In this document: piece after piece, positions 17,782 to 25,745 of the stretch | Layout: each line of letters starts with the position of its first letter | How positions within the stretch are numbered: position 1 is the first letter of the stretch | From: Aliiroseovarius sp. S1339 | GTDB lineage: Bacteria > Pseudomonadota > Alphaproteobacteria > Rhodobacterales > Rhodobacteraceae | DNA length: 64,000 bases | Direction: 5' to 3' | Assembly (NCBI RefSeq): GCF_023195695.1 | Contig: NZ_JALPQG010000011.1 | Span: 62,001 to 126,000 of the forward strand | Made by a program: the position numbers and the translations under genes | Notes under the pieces: model-generated | Told to the model about the DNA's origin: nothing | The model's database searches: none | What the model saw: only the letters and a program-made list of their open reading frames with translations

Positions 17782-18257
17782 TTGGCAGCGATGCAATAGC
17801 GTAGTTCAGGTCTTTTGCCGACTGCTTTACGCGGGCAGGCAGCGGCGGGTAGTGCACCGGCGCTAACTTTGCCTTCTTCGCGCACCGCGACAATCTCGTG
17901 CGCCCAGCCAAAGGGGCGCGCCTGAAGCGACCACCCTGCCAGGACCGGCGATCCATCTGCGGATGAGCTTGCCAAATGGCGGTCATTTCTCGGCATCAAA
18001 AGCCAATAGCTGCGACTGCGCAGTTTTGAATGGACCTGTGACACTTTCATCCACACGCCATCCCCTGCTGTTTTGGCACAGATTTCGGCGCGCGTAACCG
18101 CACGCTCTGCACCGCTTCGGCCGCCAATTGGCTCCCATCCGACCAGGCGATCACAAAAGGACGCAGCCCCCCGGTTGGCGTCTGCATCGCCGGAAGATTG
18201 GCACCCCGCCAAACCAATTGACGCCGCTAAGGCAGAGAAGACGAGAAATCGACGCAT
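17778..18257 (-). CDS. hypothetical lipoprotein
   Basis: 159 residues from the ATG at 18257, preceded by GGGGGT; the longer frame from 18377 has no supporting site. Signal sequence MRRFLVFSALAASIGLAGC with lipobox Leu-Ala-Gly-Cys (Cys19), then a Ser/Asp/Asn linker and a mature domain with several cysteines (SFCDRL, AEICAK, AAACPRK, RYCIAAN) that may pair as disulfides. Family not recognised. It converges on choV with overlapping stop codons and so is not in the cho operon. Confidence 0.78.
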   Translation of the reverse strand: MRRFLVFSALAASIGLAGCQSSGDADANRGAASFCDRLVGWEPIGGRSGAERAVTRAEICAKTAGDGVWMKVSQVHSKLRSRSYWLLMPRNDRHLASSSADGSPVLAGWSLQARPFGWAHEIVAVREEGKVSAGALPAAACPRKAVGKRPELRYCIAAN

Positions 18258-18399
18258 GGTAACCCCCTGAATGATCTCAGAAACCCTATAGCACCTGAGG
18301 GCTTGGTCAAGTGAACCGGGCGCTGGAAAAGCACACCCGCAGATAAATGCGCATCGCGGGCCAGCTAGATCATTCAATAAATTAATCCGCGACCTAAGG

Positions 18400-18423
18400 C
18401 TCCTGACAGTATGCTGTCAGGAG
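18400..18423. promoter_or_regulatory. perfect palindrome, candidate operator of the WYL regulator
   Basis: CTCCTGACAG-TATG-CTGTCAGGAG: a perfect 10-bp inverted repeat with a 4-base spacer, 46 bases before the VOC gene start and upstream of the WYL-domain regulator gene. Its place in the promoter and its symmetry argue for a dimeric repressor or activator site. It could also fold in RNA, but no T run follows. Confidence 0.7.
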
Positions 18424-18469
18424 AGGTGTGCGACATAGGCATCATCAACATCAACCAATGGAGCCTATC

Positions 18470-18838
18470 ATGAACATGCAAACCACTGTCGCTTGGACCG
18501 AAATACCGGTCTCAAGTATTGATAAAGCAGTGACGTTTTACAATGCCGCATTGGACTGGCAGATGACGACCGACACGTCTGGCCCGATGCCAATGGCCGT
18601 TTTCAAAGGCGGCGAAGAAACGGTCGGCGGCCATCTTTTTGAAGGCGAGCCAGCGCAGGGCGGGGGTGGGCCGCGCGTGCATATCGCGGTCGAAACCAAG
18701 CTGGAAGACGCCGTAAAACGCTGGGAAAGGGCGGGCGGCAAGGTCATTTGCGATCCGGTGACCATCCCCGTTGGCCGCTTCGTCTATGCAACCGATCCCG
18801 ATGGCAATACGTTGGGTCTGTTTGAACACAAGGACTAA
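18470..18838 (+). CDS. VOC (glyoxalase/bleomycin-resistance fold) family protein
   Basis: 122 residues from the ATG at 18470, with GGAG eight bases before it. Two beta-alpha-beta-beta-beta modules are suggested: N-terminal TTVAWTEIPVSSIDKAVTFYNAALDW (first module, about 4-29) and the C-terminal VGRFVYATDPDGNTLGLFEH with the metal-ligand-like Glu near residue 119. This is the PhnB/glyoxalase-like group. Substrate unknown. The gene is followed, three bases after its stop, by a WYL-domain regulator, and both lie behind a perfect palindrome. Confidence 0.85.
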   Translation: MNMQTTVAWTEIPVSSIDKAVTFYNAALDWQMTTDTSGPMPMAVFKGGEETVGGHLFEGEPAQGGGGPRVHIAVETKLEDAVKRWERAGGKVICDPVTIPVGRFVYATDPDGNTLGLFEHKD

Positions 18839-18841
18839 CCC

Positions 18842-19540
18842 ATGCGCCGCGCCGACCGCCTATTTCAGATTGTCCAATATCTTAGGGGCGGTCGGCTGAC
18901 CACAGCACGCAACCTGTCCGAAACGCTTGAGGTCAGCGAGCGGACGATCTACCGAGACATCGCGGATCTAATCGGATCGGGCGTGCCGATAGAAGGTGAA
19001 GCTGGCGTCGGATACGTGATGCGGGCGGGGTATGATATCCCACCCCTGATGTTCACCCGCGACGAAGTGATGGCGGTCATCGCTGGCACCCGGTTGATAG
19101 AACGTATGGGCGGGGCATTGATGGCCGAGGCTGCCGCCGAAGCCTTGGTCAAGATCAGATCGGTGCTTCCCGACGATCTGGACGCACAGGCCGACCGGGT
19201 CGAAATCCATGCAGGCCCTAACCTGATGCCATCTGAACGGGATCGCCATTTCATTGATAAAATTGAAGCTGCGATTGACGGCCGCCTTCGCCTCGCGCTG
19301 AGCTATGCGGATGAGGCGGGACGCAAAAGTACCCGTGTGGTCCGACCCTTGGCTCTTTGGCTTTGGCAGAACGGGTGGTGCGTCGTAAGTTGGTGCGAGC
19401 TGCGCGAGGATTTTCGCATGTTCCGTATCGATCGGATCGAAGGCTTCACGCAAGGCGAGCGGTTCCGCGAAGAACGCGACAAAAGCCTGCCCGCGCTTTA
19501 CGCGCAATTGGCTGAACAAGGGATAGACCCGAGAGGATAG
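18842..19540 (+). CDS. HTH-WYL domain transcriptional regulator (YafY family)
   Basis: 232 residues. The N-terminal winged helix-turn-helix is of DeoR/HTH_11 type (RADRLFQIVQYLRGGRLTTA, LEVSERTIYRDIADL; residues about 2-55). The C-terminal WYL-type domain is about residues 138-215 (RLALSYADEAG, VRPLALWLWQNGWCVVSWCELREDFRMFRIDRI). WYL domains bind small molecules or nucleic acid. The start is three bases after the VOC gene stop, so the two are co-transcribed, and the palindrome at 18400-18423 is its likely target. Confidence 0.88.
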   Translation: MRRADRLFQIVQYLRGGRLTTARNLSETLEVSERTIYRDIADLIGSGVPIEGEAGVGYVMRAGYDIPPLMFTRDEVMAVIAGTRLIERMGGALMAEAAAEALVKIRSVLPDDLDAQADRVEIHAGPNLMPSERDRHFIDKIEAAIDGRLRLALSYADEAGRKSTRVVRPLALWLWQNGWCVVSWCELREDFRMFRIDRIEGFTQGERFREERDKSLPALYAQLAEQGIDPRG

Positions 19541-19567
19541 TGCGACGCGGATGCCCCTCGCGCGGGC

Positions 19568-22357
19568 TCAGTGCGCCTCAGCCCAGTTCATACCGGTGCC
19601 TGCATCGACAATCAGCGGCACATCAAGCTTTACTGCGGGCGCTGCCGCGCCTTGCATGACGGTGCGCACGACCTCGATCACTTCGTCGACCGCGCCGTCT
19701 TCCACTTCGAAGATCAATTCGTCATGTACCTGTAACAGCATCTTTGCGGGCAGTTTTGCGATGGCATCCGGCATACGGATCATGGCCCGGCGGATGATAT
19801 CGGCGGCGGTGCCCTGAATGGGAGCATTGATCGCGGCGCGTTTGGCGAAGCCCGCGTGCGGGCCTTTTGCGTCAATTTCTGGCGTGTGGATTTGGCGGCC
19901 AAACAGGGTTTCGACGCGCTTGTGCTCTTTCGCAAAGGCCACAGTGTCGTCCATATACTGGCGAATACCGGGGAATCGTTCGAAGTAGCGGTCGATGAAG
20001 CCCTGCGCCTCTGATCGCGGAATGCGCAGGTTGCGGGCAAGGCCGAAGCCCGAAATTCCGTAGATCACGCCGAAATTGATTGCCTTGGCTTGGCGACGAA
20101 TGTCGGGCGTCATGTCTTCCATCGGCACGTCGAACATTTCGGACGCGGTCATGGCATGGATGTCATGACCGTCACGGAACGCCTGTTTCAAAGCGTCGAT
20201 TCCAGCAACATGGGCCAGAATGCGCAGCTCGATCTGGCTGTAATCAAGGCTGATCAGCTTCGTGCCTTCCGGTGCGACGAACGCTTCGCGGATGCGCCGA
20301 CCCTCCTCGGAGCGGACAGGAATATTTTGCAGGTTCGGATCGGTCGAGGCGAGTCGCCCGGTGTTGGCGCCCGCAATCGAATAGGATGTATGCACGCGGC
20401 CTGTGTCTGGGTGGATGTGATCTTGCAGCGCATCTGTATAGGTCGATTTCAGCTTCTGAAGCTGGCGATAGTCCAACACGCGGGCGGCAAAATCATGCTC
20501 GGCCGCTAGGTCCGCCAGCACGTCGGCGGGCGTCGACCACTGGCCGGATTTGGTGCGCTTACCGCCTTCAAGCCCCATTTGTTCAAACAGGATTTCGCCC
20601 ACCTGCGCCGGGCTTTGAACGTTGAATTCTCTGCCCGCAATCTCGTAAAGTTCGGCTTCGAACCCCGCCATTTTTTGCGAGAAGGCGTTGGACATGCGCG
20701 ACAGGACTTCACGGTCGACTTTGATGCCGGTCATTTCCATCTGCGCCAGCACGGGCACCAGTGGGCGCTCTAGCCGTTCATAAACGCGGGTGACCTTTGC
20801 GCTATGCAGGCGGGGCTTGAGGTAATGCCACAGGCGCAGGGTAATATCCGCATCCTCGGCCGCATATTTGACTGCATCCTCAACCGGCACGCGGTCAAAG
20901 GTGATCGCCGATTTTCCGGTCCCAAGTAGCGATTTGATCGAAATCGGCGTGTGGCCCAAATACCGATCTGACAGTGTATCCATACCGTGATTATGCAGCC
21001 CCGCATTTTGGGCGTATGACATCAACATGGTGTCATCAATCGGCGCGATGTTGACGCCATAACGAGCCATAATCTTCGCGTCGTATTTCATGTTCTGTCC
21101 GATTTTCAGGATCGCGGGATCCTCAAGCACCGGTTTCAGTATCGTTAGTACTTCGTCCAATGCCATCTGACCTTCGGCCAAATCCGTGCCGCCGAACAGG
21201 TCGTCCGTCTGGCTGGTTTTATGTATCAGCGGGATATAGCAGGCCTGCCCCGGCTCGACCGCCAGCGATATGCCGACAAGATCAACACGCATTTCGTCAA
21301 GGCCCGTCGTCTCGGTGTCAAAGGCCACATATCCGCGCGCCATGATCCGGTCGACCCATGCGTTCAGGGCGGTGGCATCCTTGACCCATTCATAGGCGTC
21401 CGGGTTGATGTCGGGCATTTCGGGCGTGGTCGCGCCCTCCGGCTCGGCAATCTTGATCTCTGGCGGTTCCACACCCATCTTGCCTGCAACGCGGTTGGTG
21501 AGGGTGCGAAACTCCATTTCTGCAAGAAATTTCAACAGCGTATCAGGGTCCGGGTCTTTCAACTCAAGCGTCTCAAAATCGAGGTCCATGTCCATCGCCT
21601 CGTCCAGCTTCACCAGATCGCGGCTGAGGCGGATTTGATCGGCATTGTCGATCAGGGTTTGGCGACGTTTGGGCTGTTTGATTTCATCCGCACGCGCCAG
21701 AAGCGTTTCAAGATCGCCGAATTCATTGATCAACAGGGCCGCGGTCTTGATACCAATGCCCGGTGCACCCGGCACATTGTCCACGCTGTCGCCCGCAAGC
21801 GCCTGCACATCGACGACACGATCGGGGCCAACGCCGAACTTTTCTTCGACGCCTTCGACACCGATCCGCTTGTTCTTCATCGGGTCCATCATTTCGATCC
21901 CACCGCCGACAAGCTGCATCAGGTCTTTGTCCGAGGATAGGATCGTCACCCGTCCGCCTGCATCGTTTGCACGTTTGGCAAGGGTTGCGATGATGTCGTC
22001 AGCCTCGAACCCCTCTTTTTCAATGCAGGCGACATTGAAGGCACGGGTGGCATCGCGGGTAAGGGGGAACTGGGGCACAAGGTCTTCGGGCGCAGGTGGC
22101 CGGTTGGCTTTGTAAAGCGGATACATGTCGTTGCGAAAGGTCTTGCCCGAATGATCAAAGATCACCGCCACATGGGTTGGCGCGTCGGGACCTGCATTGT
22201 CTTCGATGAACTTGAACAGCATGTTGCAAAAGCCCGCGACAGCCCCGATGGGCAGCCCGTCAGATTTGCGCGTCAGCGGCGGCAGCGCGTGGTAGGCGCG
22301 GAAGATAAAGGCCGACCCGTCGACCAGATGCAGATGACAACCTTTTCCGAAGCTCAT
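19568..22357 (-). CDS. polA: DNA polymerase I
   Basis: 929 residues, normal length. The N-terminal 5'-nuclease domain (about 1-290) has VDGSAFIFRAYHAL and LSSDKDLMQLV. The 3'-5' exonuclease domain keeps its metal ligands (FDTETTGLDEM near residue 340). The polymerase domain has motif A DYSQIELRILAHVAG, the O-helix RRQAKAINFGVIYG and motif C LQVHDELIFEV. All three activities therefore look intact. It fills Okazaki gaps and repairs DNA. GGGAGAGG precedes the ATG. A nested hairpin lies in the leader at 22386-22439. Confidence 0.98.
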   Translation of the reverse strand: MSFGKGCHLHLVDGSAFIFRAYHALPPLTRKSDGLPIGAVAGFCNMLFKFIEDNAGPDAPTHVAVIFDHSGKTFRNDMYPLYKANRPPAPEDLVPQFPLTRDATRAFNVACIEKEGFEADDIIATLAKRANDAGGRVTILSSDKDLMQLVGGGIEMMDPMKNKRIGVEGVEEKFGVGPDRVVDVQALAGDSVDNVPGAPGIGIKTAALLINEFGDLETLLARADEIKQPKRRQTLIDNADQIRLSRDLVKLDEAMDMDLDFETLELKDPDPDTLLKFLAEMEFRTLTNRVAGKMGVEPPEIKIAEPEGATTPEMPDINPDAYEWVKDATALNAWVDRIMARGYVAFDTETTGLDEMRVDLVGISLAVEPGQACYIPLIHKTSQTDDLFGGTDLAEGQMALDEVLTILKPVLEDPAILKIGQNMKYDAKIMARYGVNIAPIDDTMLMSYAQNAGLHNHGMDTLSDRYLGHTPISIKSLLGTGKSAITFDRVPVEDAVKYAAEDADITLRLWHYLKPRLHSAKVTRVYERLERPLVPVLAQMEMTGIKVDREVLSRMSNAFSQKMAGFEAELYEIAGREFNVQSPAQVGEILFEQMGLEGGKRTKSGQWSTPADVLADLAAEHDFAARVLDYRQLQKLKSTYTDALQDHIHPDTGRVHTSYSIAGANTGRLASTDPNLQNIPVRSEEGRRIREAFVAPEGTKLISLDYSQIELRILAHVAGIDALKQAFRDGHDIHAMTASEMFDVPMEDMTPDIRRQAKAINFGVIYGISGFGLARNLRIPRSEAQGFIDRYFERFPGIRQYMDDTVAFAKEHKRVETLFGRQIHTPEIDAKGPHAGFAKRAAINAPIQGTAADIIRRAMIRMPDAIAKLPAKMLLQVHDELIFEVEDGAVDEVIEVVRTVMQGAAAPAVKLDVPLIVDAGTGMNWAEAH

Positions 22358-22385
22358 CGGCCTCTCCCTTATGTTGGCGCTTGTT

Positions 22386-22439
22386 CAGGACCGATAGAAG
22401 AGGCCGCGAAGCACCTGCCCGCGGCCTTGTCAGGTCCTG
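22386..22439 (-). other. nested hairpin in the polA leader region
   Basis: Two collinear stems: outer CAGGACC / GGTCCTG (22386-22392, 22433-22439) and inner GGCCGCG / CGCGGCC (22402-22408, 22420-22426). On the minus strand it ends 29 bases before the polA start and is preceded by an A run; no T run follows it in the polA direction. The T run (22442-22447) is on the plus-strand side. Confidence 0.55.
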
Positions 22440-22472
22440 TCTTTTTTCTCTTACCCCACAGGAAGCGTCAGG

Positions 22473-22670
22473 TCAGGCAGCCTGCCCACCATCAACCTTT
22501 TCCGCATGGTCCTTGTGAACAAATTTGCAGTCGCAATACGGGCATTCGACCCAGCCATGCTCGCCCGAAATTTGCAGATAGACGCGCGGATGGCCAAGAG
22601 CACCCTCGCCCCCGTCACAGGAGACTTTATAGCTGTCCACGATTTTAGTTTCGGGTGGGGTCTGGGTCAT
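22473..22670 (-). CDS. CHCC zinc-finger protein (NDUFS6-like)
   Basis: 65 residues from the ATG at 22670, preceded by GAGGTG. Zinc ligands of the CHCC pattern: Cys in [17 protein letters not shown] with its His, then Cys-Pro-Tyr-Cys in [11 protein letters not shown]. Proteins of this kind in alphaproteobacteria match the complex I accessory subunit NDUFS6 and are widely conserved as stand-alone genes. Role in complex I assembly here is inferred from family. It lies between the HIT gene and polA, all on the minus strand. Confidence 0.85.
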   Translation of the reverse strand: MTQTPPETKIVDSYKVSCDGGEGALGHPRVYLQISGEHGWVECPYCDCKFVHKDHAEKVDGGQAA

Positions 22671-22739
22671 CTGTGACACCTCGTTCATTCGTTTCAAGCC
22701 ATGATACCAGCGCCGCATATCTCTGCAAGCCAGAACCGA

Positions 22740-23126
22740 TCAATCGCGCGCGCGTTGCAGCATCCGACCCAGCGGGCGTCCGCCCAGAATGTGGGTGTGA
22801 AGATGGGTCACCTCTTGCACACCATCGTCGCCGGAATTTGCAATGGTGCGATAGCCCTGCCCGCCTTCGCCCGGAGAAACTCCCAAAAGCGCACAGACCT
22901 TACCGATGGCGCGACTGTAGCCCACGATTTCGGCATCGGTCGCGGCATTCGCAAAGTGGTCATAGGTCACATAGGGGCCTTTAGGGATGACCAGCACATG
23001 CACCGGTGCCTGAGGTTGGATATCACGGAAGGCCAGCGCATATTCATCCTCATAGACCGTGTCGTTTGGGATTTCGCCCCGCAGGATTTTCGCAAAGATG
23101 TTTTGATCATCATAGACATAGGCCAT
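22740..23126 (-). CDS. HIT family nucleotide-binding protein
   Basis: 128 residues from the ATG at 23126, with GGAGACG before it. The histidine triad is in the C-terminal third (THLHTHILGG, His-x-His-x-His). The N-terminus YDDQNIFAKILRGEIPND is typical of the HinT/PKCI group. Such proteins hydrolyse AMP-lysine or other nucleoside phosphoramidates. The downstream genes (CHCC protein, polA) run the same way. The upstream glycosyltransferase ends 37 bases before it, so read-through is possible. Confidence 0.93.
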   Translation of the reverse strand: MAYVYDDQNIFAKILRGEIPNDTVYEDEYALAFRDIQPQAPVHVLVIPKGPYVTYDHFANAATDAEIVGYSRAIGKVCALLGVSPGEGGQGYRTIANSGDDGVQEVTHLHTHILGGRPLGRMLQRARD

Positions 23127-23163
23127 AGGTCGTCTCCGGTCTGAATGGGTGCCAGTCGGCGTG

Positions 23164-24741
23164 TTAATCTGCAAAAAGGTGGTTCAGTTCCGCGATTTCT
23201 TTCGCGTGGTCTTCTGTTATCGAAAGGAAGCGGGACACAGCGACGGTGTTCTCCTCGACACCTGATGTTTCGCTGATGCGATAGTATTCAGCAAAACCTG
23301 CATCACGTATCTGATCGCTTTCGAAGGCAACGTCAGAGCGGATTGTCGGCAACAGCCGGTCGATGGAGTCCTGCGGCGTGTTATCTCCGGCCAGTCCAAC
23401 GCGTTTTGCATGGCCCAGCAGATAGTCGTCCGAAAACGCGCAGTCGATTTCAAGCAGCCGGGTCGTCGATCGGTCCGAAAAGAAATCCTGCAACAGATCC
23501 AAGTTGTTAGGGTCCATGCAGACCACCAGACGATTGGTGTCGTAATAGTCAAACAACATACGCATCAGCGCCCGACGGTGCCGCGTGCGCTTGCCCAATC
23601 GGGTCTGAATCCCCCCCAAATCGGGCATCGGGCAGCTTTCTTCGTCAAACAGGTATTCGATTGTCGGAATGCCTGTCACCTGCCCGATCTTTTGCAAAAG
23701 CCGTTTGCCCACATGCCATTTCTTGGAAACGATGATCAAAAGCTCGCGGTCGCGACCCAGACTGCTTTCGGCCTCCCAAAATCGTGGTGCGAAGCGTTGG
23801 CCGATCCGGCCGCGTCCGGTCAAAAACTTAAACAGGCTTCGCCCTTCGTTCGAAATCTGGAATTCAACCCCTTCGGCGGCATATAGGTCGCCCAACCGGC
23901 GCTTGAGATCGCGCGCCTCAGCACTGATTTTCCGCGCGAACAGAAAGTCTTGGCTTAGCAGCAGATCATAGTGATCGTTATAAAACGTCACCGGCATTCC
24001 ATAGTCGGTGAACATCAGAAAAGTTGGGGTGCGCGACCGGATTTCCGTTTCCGGCACAAGGTGGCGCACAAGAGTCTGAAAGAATGTTTCGTCCGGTATC
24101 CACGTTGTACGGAAGAACCGCATTACGTCTTTGCGCTTGCGCGTAAACTCGACAATCCATTCAACGGTGCGCCGCCTGAGGCACCACCACTGGCTGCCGA
24201 TCATGACCTGCACGTCGTTGGGCACGTCACGCGTTAAACCAAGCGACTTTTGAAGGTTGTAGCTGGTATAAAAGCGGCGTTTCTGGGTGCGCTCGTTGAA
24301 AAAATGGCGATAGATCAACCGCTCTTTCTTCATACCGGTTTTGATCCAGTCACTTTCAAAATAGTCAAAACTTTCTATGTAGTCGACGTCAGCAGCATCC
24401 AAGAAATTGTAAGTGTATTCCGCTGATTTGATCGCCATACAATCGCCGGACACCATATAGAAATGGGTGGCGCGCGGAAAGGCATCCAGAGCCGCCTCGA
24501 CCGCATTTAGCGTGGCTTGCACCAGTGACCACTCGCCCCAACCACATTTGATACGTTTGCGCGCAAAGGTGACGTTGGGGTTGTCGGCCAGCGCGTCGCG
24601 GATCTTCTGAAAGTGGGCGGGATTGGCGCTTGCGTCGAAATGAATGGACATACAATCGCCCACCGCCGTCAGTCGCGTTGCCTGATTAATGATGGCGTCA
24701 GGATCTTTGTGGCAAAGCAAAATGAAGGCAATTTTGGCCAT
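23164..24741 (-). CDS. GT14-type beta-1,6-N-acetylglucosaminyltransferase-like protein with DUF5928 region
   Basis: 525 residues, no signal peptide. Residues about 1-260 resemble the Branch/GT14 family (core-2 GlcNAc-transferase and xylosyltransferase): start AKIAFILLCHKDP, then HFDASANPAHF, KCGWGEWSLVQATLNAVEAAL, FYMVSGDCMAI and GSQWWCLRRRTVEWI. The C-terminal part (about 290-525) is what I recall as DUF5928, seen in Rhodobacterales, with KKWHVGKRLLQKIG like a nucleotide-binding or sulfotransferase-like piece. Likely a cytoplasmic glycosyltransferase for surface glycan. Divergent (152 bases) from a sulfotransferase gene, suggesting a joint glycan-making function. Confidence 0.8.
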   Translation of the reverse strand: MAKIAFILLCHKDPDAIINQATRLTAVGDCMSIHFDASANPAHFQKIRDALADNPNVTFARKRIKCGWGEWSLVQATLNAVEAALDAFPRATHFYMVSGDCMAIKSAEYTYNFLDAADVDYIESFDYFESDWIKTGMKKERLIYRHFFNERTQKRRFYTSYNLQKSLGLTRDVPNDVQVMIGSQWWCLRRRTVEWIVEFTRKRKDVMRFFRTTWIPDETFFQTLVRHLVPETEIRSRTPTFLMFTDYGMPVTFYNDHYDLLLSQDFLFARKISAEARDLKRRLGDLYAAEGVEFQISNEGRSLFKFLTGRGRIGQRFAPRFWEAESSLGRDRELLIIVSKKWHVGKRLLQKIGQVTGIPTIEYLFDEESCPMPDLGGIQTRLGKRTRHRRALMRMLFDYYDTNRLVVCMDPNNLDLLQDFFSDRSTTRLLEIDCAFSDDYLLGHAKRVGLAGDNTPQDSIDRLLPTIRSDVAFESDQIRDAGFAEYYRISETSGVEENTVAVSRFLSITEDHAKEIAELNHLFAD

Positions 24742-24893
24742 GGTGACGTCACAAAACCTTTGTAGACACGAAGACTGCGGCCATTGATACCGTGAAAGCC
24801 CATTGAATAAACAGTGTTTCTTTGCTTTTTTCTGAACTGTATAGATGTGATTTAGATTATCGGTTCTTGATGGACCCTGGAGGTATTGAGTAA

Positions 24894-25712
24894 ATGGGAT
24901 TTCCCGGCACTTGGATGACCGAAAGCGAAAGCGTTGTGTATCGGGTTGTTCCCAAATGCGCCTGCTCGACCATTGGCCAGATCATGTATTACTCGGATCA
25001 TGGTGAATTTTTCGACGGCGACATCCATGACAGCAAGGACCGCTTGCATAAATGGGCGCAGGATGGATCGCAAAAACTGATTGAAGACAACGTTTTGGCG
25101 CATAAGAGCTATGCGTTCACCTGTGTGCGCAATCCCTATACCCGGGTCCTGTCCAGCTTCTTCGACAAGATATGTGGCATCCAGCGCAACGGGCGGCGGT
25201 ATCGCGGCAATCTGGTGCCGCTTTTGATCCAAAAATACGGGATTGAGGTCGGCGACCCAGACAATGGGTTCGAATTCGATCAGGTTCAGAGCTTCCGTCG
25301 ATTCCTTCTGTTCGCACGTGATACGATACGCTGGCGTCGCCCCATGGACCCCGACATTCATTGGTCAGCCATGTCCGGGCACGTTTCGACATTCATCGCC
25401 AATGGCGGACGCTATGACAATATTATCTGGACCGAGAAGTTCAACGAGGGCATGCAACAGGTGCTTGATGCTGTCGAGACGCCGCATGAGGTTGCACTAA
25501 AGGACATCCCTCGGTTCAACGAAAGCGAAGGGCACGGGCCAAAACGCGCCCATCCGGTCGAGGATTATTTCGACGACCTGTCGATGCATCTGATCTATGA
25601 AATCTTCAAACAAGATTTCGATCTGTTCAAGTATGATTTCGAAAACCCGAGCAACAAGATGCCAATTGGCGAGATTGATCTGGACGAGGTGCACGCCAAG
25701 CTCGGTGACTGA
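24894..25712 (+). CDS. sulfotransferase family 2-like protein
   Basis: 272 residues, no signal peptide or membrane segment. The PAPS-binding elements are visible: 5'-phosphosulfate loop VPKCACSTIGQ (residues 19-29) and 3'-phosphate motif CVRNPYTRVLSSFF (77-90, Arg79 and Ser87). This resembles the HNK-1/chondroitin-type carbohydrate sulfotransferases (Sulfotransfer_2), which transfer sulfate from PAPS to a sugar hydroxyl. GGAGG stands 11 bases before the ATG. It is divergent from the GT14-like gene, so the acceptor may be the glycan made by that enzyme. Confidence 0.85.
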   Translation: MGFPGTWMTESESVVYRVVPKCACSTIGQIMYYSDHGEFFDGDIHDSKDRLHKWAQDGSQKLIEDNVLAHKSYAFTCVRNPYTRVLSSFFDKICGIQRNGRRYRGNLVPLLIQKYGIEVGDPDNGFEFDQVQSFRRFLLFARDTIRWRRPMDPDIHWSAMSGHVSTFIANGGRYDNIIWTEKFNEGMQQVLDAVETPHEVALKDIPRFNESEGHGPKRAHPVEDYFDDLSMHLIYEIFKQDFDLFKYDFENPSNKMPIGEIDLDEVHAKLGD

Positions 25713-25745
25713 AGTTAAGCCCGAGCCTGACTTTTTCGGGTCGCG

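Noticed and set aside
25720-25740. CCCGA...TCGGG hairpin between the sulfotransferase and kinase genes
   Set aside because: Only five pairs with the T run inside the loop; too weak to call a terminator.
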